52,489 nt of DNA from Chloroflexota bacterium (GTDB lineage Bacteria; Chloroflexota; Anaerolineae; JAAYEA01), in the NCBI GenBank assembly GCA_019873665.1, contig JAIOAV010000022.1:1-52489 (forward strand). Direction: 5' to 3'. Position 1 is the first letter of the stretch. The number at the start of each line of letters is the position of its first letter. Under the pieces are notes generated by a model. That model was not told the origin of the DNA. It made no database searches and saw nothing but the letters and a program-made list of their open reading frames with translations. Below, piece by piece: positions 51,444 to 52,489 of the stretch. Both the position numbers and the translations under genes were made by a program.

Positions 51444-52489
51444 CTATCGCTTGGCGACCTCACCATAGATCGCCTTGACCACCTCGAACGCCTGCTTGGG
51501 CCGACGGTATTCGTCTACCAGCCCTTTGTTGTTGAACTCGCGCGGGCGCATCACGGCGCGTTCCGGCGAGACGCGGCAATCGCAATACTGCCAGATGGCC
51601 GTGCCCGTCACCTCCGGCTGCGCCCACATCCAGCGCAGCGCGATCTCCAGCAGCCGCGCCTGATATGGCTCGCTCCACTTGCCGTTCATCTGGTCGTGCC
51701 AGCCATAGATAGCGCCAGCACCAAACTCCGAAAAGATGAGCGGTTTCTGATCCCATCCCTTTTCCCGCACACCCCCCATGAGCGCGTTCATCCAATCGGT
51801 CATGGTGTCCAGCGTGCCGAAATACCAGCCCGGGTAGATGTTCAGGCTGACGATGTCCACGAGATCCATGTGCAGATCGCCCAGTTGGCGGTGGCTGGCA
51901 TACGTTACGGGACGCGTGGGGTCCAACGCGCGCAGACGCCCTAGGAGCTGCTCATAGGCGGGCCGCGTCTCGGGCGTCTCGCTGGCGCTCTCGTTGAGGA
52001 TGCCCCAGATGATGACGCTGGGATGGTTGACCGACGCGGCTACCATCTCATCCACACACTGGAGTTGCGCGGCGATAAAGGCGGGATCGGTGAGATGTTC
52101 TACCTTGGCCTGCCACGCCGTCGCCTCCTGCCAGACGAGGATGCCGAGTTCATCGCAGAGATCGAGAAAGCGCACGTCCTGCGGGTAATGGCTGCCGCGC
52201 ACGAAATTGCCATGCAGCGCTTTGATGAGCTGGATGTCGGCCAACATAACGTCCAGCGGGATCGTCTGCCCGAATTCGGGGTGCGCCTCGTGGCGGTTGA
52301 CGCCGCGCAGCCGGATCGGCTCGTCGTTTAGCCGGATCTCGCGCCCCGATACGCGCACCGTGCGCAGCCCGATCCGCTCGATCTGGTCATCATCTCCCAG
52401 CCTGGCTTTCACCAGATGCAGGTGGGGCGATTCGGGTGTCCAGGGACGCGGGTTGGGCACGATCACCTCGACCTGGACACGGAGATCGG
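51444..52489 (-). CDS. Glycoside hydrolase family 2 enzyme, C-terminal part (N-terminus beyond window)
   Basis: The last 348 or so residues of a GH2 enzyme of the beta-glucuronidase/beta-galactosidase type. The frame remains open to the window edge at 52489. IRLRGVNRHEAHPEFGQT is the barrel start, FVRGSHYPQD a conserved loop, WGILNESASETP contains the acid/base Glu (NE), and PLIFSEFGAGA the nucleophile Glu. AIWQYCDCRVSPERAVMRPREFNNKG, shown by its parts, is the classic C-terminal region of GH2 beta-glucuronidases. It ends 58 bases upstream of the isomerase gene and shares its strand, so the two may form an operon. Confidence 0.93.
   Translation of the reverse strand, partial: DLRVQVEVIVPNPRPWTPESPHLHLVKARLGDDDQIERIGLRTVRVSGREIRLNDEPIRLRGVNRHEAHPEFGQTIPLDVMLADIQLIKALHGNFVRGSHYPQDVRFLDLCDELGILVWQEATAWQAKVEHLTDPAFIAAQLQCVDEMVAASVNHPSVIIWGILNESASETPETRPAYEQLLGRLRALDPTRPVTYASHRQLGDLHMDLVDIVSLNIYPGWYFGTLDTMTDWMNALMGGVREKGWDQKPLIFSEFGAGAIYGWHDQMNGKWSEPYQARLLEIALRWMWAQPEVTGTAIWQYCDCRVSPERAVMRPREFNNKGLVDEYRRPKQAFEVVKAIYGEVAKR

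Noticed and set aside
1..52489. tRNA, rRNA, riboswitch or phage genes
   Set aside because: No cloverleaf, rRNA stretch, integrase, capsid or known riboswitch motif was recognised by eye on either strand.

Overview
This is a GC-rich bacterial chromosome segment of about 52 kb. Secreted proteins with long Thr/Pro linkers, an XPB/Ssl2-like helicase-associated protein, many sugar-processing enzymes and abundant short dispersed repeats suggest a heterotrophic member of the Chloroflexota. That assignment is an inference: the window has no rRNA, tRNA or taxonomic marker.

Layout. 1-348: start of a glmS gene cut by the window edge. 414-7199: a putative glycosidase on the minus strand, then an SMR-like/YkoP-like pair, a URO-D-family protein, a GH29 alpha-fucosidase and an isochorismatase-like hydrolase on the plus strand. 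7264-10830 (minus): a TPR protein, an AbrB-duplication membrane protein and a radical SAM protein. 11256-14195 (plus): a secreted lectin-like protein, a CrtZ-like hydroxylase and an ADP-ribosylglycohydrolase. 14267-18782: a GH2 beta-mannosidase (minus), then a second URO-D-family protein overlapping a PHP phosphoesterase (plus). 18913-31619 (minus): a secreted DNRLRE protein, a sugar isomerase, a polysaccharide deacetylase, a membrane glycosyltransferase with a tiny zinc protein, homoserine dehydrogenase, a full-length eukaryote-type topoisomerase IB, and an operon of a zinc dehydrogenase, split transketolase and tungsten/molybdenum aldehyde oxidoreductase. 31860-40010 (plus): seven tightly packed genes for an envelope glycan or glycolipid (two glycosyltransferases, epimerase, DUF362-ferredoxin, pyruvyl transferase, AP-superfamily protein, radical SAM/SPASM). 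40348-43223 (minus): galactokinase and the helicase-associated protein, followed by a decayed ISAs1 transposase. 43984-44909: two small plus-strand genes. 44992-52489: a GH3 beta-glucosidase with a coupled mini membrane protein, an Fe-S aldo/keto reductase, a sugar isomerase, a fucose/arabinose-isomerase-like protein and a GH2 enzyme cut by the right edge.

Taken together the region looks like glycan foraging (GH2, GH3, GH29, isomerases, dehydrogenases, galactokinase) interleaved with envelope glycan synthesis. The items most worth following up are the eukaryote-type topoisomerase IB, the seven-gene glycan cluster containing a ferredoxin-like DUF362 protein and a radical SAM enzyme, the aldehyde oxidoreductase/split transketolase operon, an SMR-family protein lacking the proton-coupling glutamate, and two decayed gene remnants in intergenic regions.
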